A DNA stretch of 64,000 nucleotides from Gimesia chilikensis. Lineage in GTDB: Bacteria > Planctomycetota > Planctomycetia > Planctomycetales > Planctomycetaceae. Under the pieces are notes generated by a model. The model was not told the origin of the DNA and made no database searches. It worked only from the letters and a program-made list of their open reading frames with translations. Below are positions 61,932 to 64,000 of this stretch, one piece after another (within the stretch, counting starts at the first letter, position 1; each line of letters begins with the position of its first letter). The stretch is from the NCBI RefSeq assembly GCF_007744075.1, contig NZ_CP036266.1, positions 7,964,564 through 8,028,563 on the forward strand, in the 5' to 3' direction. The translations under genes and the position numbers were made by a program.

Positions 61932-64000
61932 TCACTCATCCATCTTACGACAGGGCAAAAACACATCGAACGAGGCACCGCTGTCCGACTTCGAGCTGAA
62001 ACAGATTTTGCCCCCCGAAGCCTCCACCAGCGAGCGACTGAGCGACAGACCGATTCCCAGCCCCCCCTCTTTAGTGGTCGTAAACGGCGTAAACAGCTGC
62101 CCGACGAACTCGTCAGGCACTCCGGGACCGGTATCAGAAACAGTAACCCGCACCATGAATTCGCCAGCCGGCGCAACTTCAATCGTCAACTTGCGTGATA
62201 CAGGTATCTCGGACATCGCGTCCATCGCATTCAGAAACAGGTTCGAAAGTACCTGCTCAATCTGCACCCGGTCCGCATAAACCACCGACATCCGGGATTC
62301 GCTCACCAGTTGCACATCGATCTGTTTCTGACGCAATTCATATTCGATCAACTGCAGCGTACTGCGGATACTGTCCAGAATGTTAAACCGCATCAGTTCC
62401 TGCGGCCGCTTTTCGGCCATCGATTTCAACCTGCGGACAATATCCCCTGATCGGTGGGAGAGAGCTTCGATCCGTTGCACCAGATCCGAAACATCCTGCC
62501 CCTGCTCAATCCGTGTTTTCATGGCCGAACTGTAATTCGCAATCGCGGTAAGAGGTTGATTCAATTCATGTGAAATGCCTGCTGTCAGTTCTCCCATGAC
62601 AGCCAATCTCGATGCATGTGCCAGACTATCACGGTATTCTTGTGTTTTATGGGCGGTCTCATAGCGTTCCGTAACGTCTTGCGCACTTCCGTGCATACTT
62701 ACAACCTCGCCAGCTGCATTCCGTTTCAGAAATCCCCGCTCATGCACATAACGTATAGCACCATCGGGAAGAATGATACGATGTTCGATACTGCAGGGTA
62801 AATCGTATTCCAAAGTTTGTGCTACACTGCGGTCTATCAACGCACGATCCTCAGGATGGACGGTTGCCAGAAAGGCTGGATAGGTCAGAGCAAAACTATC
62901 CGGGTTCACTCCAAAAATCCTAAAGACCTCGTCCGACCACCATAAAGTATCATCGATCAAATTCCATTCCCAGCTGCCGATGTGCGCCTGGCGTTGCGCC
63001 TCAGATAGCTTTTCGTGCGTTCGATTGAGTTCGATTTCTGCAAATTTCTGCTCACTGATATCTTCAACAATGATCAGAATCTCATCCTGCAGATAAGGCT
63101 GTACGCGGGCTCGACACCAGCGCTGCTGCCCCTTTATTATCAGCGGATAATCAAACGACTCTCGTCTCCTGTCGATATGCACCCGTTGAATCGCTTCCGT
63201 AAACGGCAATCGGATTTCTTCTGGAAGCAAGTCCCAGAGTTTGTTACCTGAGGTGAGATCACCGTCGGATAACACATACTCCGGATGTCTGTTATTGAAG
63301 TTAATTATCTCGCCTCGACGATCGACAACCAGCACCAGGTCGGGCAGCCCCTGAAAGAGTGCCTTCAACTGAGCCGTCTTGCGTGCCAGTTCTGCTGTTC
63401 GGCGTCGGACACGAGCTTCCAGTTCTTCATTTTCTCTGAGAATCGCATCCTCATCCTGTTTCCGCTGAGTGATATCCTCAATGATCCCGACCATACGGGT
63501 CACTTCCTGCTGTTCGTTGTAGACGGGAAACGAACGGGCTTCCAGCCAGCGGAAGCTTCCATCAGGATGCACGACCCGGAACTGGGGAAATTCCGTTTCG
63601 GAAAAGTCACCCTGAATTTTTCGGTTCATGCTCTGCAGTAACCGCTCTCGATCATCGGGATGAATCCGTTCCATCCAGAGATGGGGATCGTCGTAGATAC
63701 TCTGACAGGGCTGTCCCCAGAAATCCTCATATTTCGGGCTGACATAATACACTTTTTGTAAATCAGCAGAGCTCACCCAGAGCAGCTCATTCACATGCTC
63801 AGATATCTGCTGAAAGATCTGCCTGCTTTCACGCAGCGCCTGCTGGTCTTCCAGTCGCTCGGTGATGTCGATGCCCACACTAAGCACACCGATTATGTTA
63901 TCTGTGTCATCCCGCAAAATGGAATTGTGCCAGGCAACACGCTTCACCTTGCCCGTCGCAGTCTGGATGTCATTCTCAAAGAATTCAACAGGCCTGTTTT
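61932..64000 (-). CDS. Multi-PAS sensor histidine kinase (partial)
   Basis: The frame is open to the right edge, so at least 689 residues; the apparent start at 63947 is internal. It contains at least four PAS/PAC units: one ending GVLSVGIDITERLED, one with EDFWGQPCQSIYDDPHLWMERIHPDDRERL and GIIEDITQRK, one with GEIINFNNRHPEYVL, and one with WWSDEVFRIFGVNPDSFALTYPAF. The kinase core shows HisKA with GISHELNQPLTAIANYSSAM and HATPase with NLFLNAMDAMSE, DTGPGVPDEF and GGLGIGLSLSRSLVEASGG. The HELNQPL phosphobox places it near FixL/DctB-type kinases. No membrane segment is visible in the part present. Confidence 0.85.
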   Translation of the reverse strand, partial: NRPVEFFENDIQTATGKVKRVAWHNSILRDDTDNIIGVLSVGIDITERLEDQQALRESRQIFQQISEHVNELLWVSSADLQKVYYVSPKYEDFWGQPCQSIYDDPHLWMERIHPDDRERLLQSMNRKIQGDFSETEFPQFRVVHPDGSFRWLEARSFPVYNEQQEVTRMVGIIEDITQRKQDEDAILRENEELEARVRRRTAELARKTAQLKALFQGLPDLVLVVDRRGEIINFNNRHPEYVLSDGDLTSGNKLWDLLPEEIRLPFTEAIQRVHIDRRRESFDYPLIIKGQQRWCRARVQPYLQDEILIIVEDISEQKFAEIELNRTHEKLSEAQRQAHIGSWEWNLIDDTLWWSDEVFRIFGVNPDSFALTYPAFLATVHPEDRALIDRSVAQTLEYDLPCSIEHRIILPDGAIRYVHERGFLKRNAAGEVVSMHGSAQDVTERYETAHKTQEYRDSLAHASRLAVMGELTAGISHELNQPLTAIANYSSAMKTRIEQGQDVSDLVQRIEALSHRSGDIVRRLKSMAEKRPQELMRFNILDSIRSTLQLIEYELRQKQIDVQLVSESRMSVVYADRVQIEQVLSNLFLNAMDAMSEIPVSRKLTIEVAPAGEFMVRVTVSDTGPGVPDEFVGQLFTPFTTTKEGGLGIGLSLSRSLVEASGGKICFSSKSDSGASFDVFLPCRKMDE

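Overview
The window looks like a piece of a planctomycete chromosome, probably a Gimesia-like member. This is inferred from gene style: an ammonium-channel/histidine-kinase fusion, tandem planctomycete-type leucine-rich-repeat proteins, multi-PAS kinases, large AsmA-like proteins, and G+C-rich palindromic dispersed repeats in intergenic DNA. It holds two very different kinds of DNA.

Bases 1 to about 19,035 are visibly A+T-richer, full of short and unfamiliar genes, and end exactly where a large serine recombinase gene abuts a comM (yifB, Mg-chelatase-like AAA+) gene cut at its Walker B strand. I read this as the right end of an integrated mobile element whose left end lies outside the window. 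Its cargo, left to right, is: a very large protein with two helicase modules (runs off the left edge); a DUF350 membrane protein and a secreted protein; a decayed YgjP-type protease; a plus-strand run of an Ntn-hydrolase-like protein, a DUF429 nuclease-like protein and a class III nucleotide-cyclase-like protein; and a minus-strand set with DUF416 and HNH proteins. Then come its own replication and maintenance genes: an archaeo-eukaryotic-type primase, small zinc-ribbon and acidic proteins, a ubiquitin-like beta-grasp protein, a ParB-methyltransferase fusion, a Dam-like methyltransferase, and the integrase.

From 19,671 rightward the DNA is core chromosome. 19.7-25.6 kb (minus): Amt-sensor kinase, tRNA-dihydrouridine synthase, and a thiamine-phosphate synthase carrying a Clp N-domain. 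26.2-32.4 kb: clpC, a methyltransferase, csrA, and the divergently placed cstA. 33.1-34.6 kb: an IS630-family insertion that landed in a dispersed palindromic repeat. 34.7-37.7 kb: an HpcH/HpaI aldolase, a TolB-like propeller protein and a lipoprotein, with a 156-bp duplication of the aldolase 5' end. 37.8-41.8 kb (minus): small unknown proteins, an ADP-ribosylglycohydrolase and a metallophosphatase. 42-47.8 kb: a lipoprotein, a family 2 glycosyltransferase, a GH32/43-like propeller enzyme, a divergent Nramp transporter and a nitroreductase. 48-56 kb: an AsmA-like giant, a TPR-thioredoxin-fold protein, and a MoaD-like/BNR-propeller pair. 56.3-61.8 kb: three LRR paralogues, an alpha/beta hydrolase and a radical SAM protein. 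The right edge cuts a multi-PAS histidine kinase.

The best candidates for something new are all in the integrated element: the cyclase-like/Ntn-hydrolase-like/DUF429 run, the double helicase, and the beta-grasp plus ParB-methylase module. All functions were assigned by reading motifs; no database search was possible.
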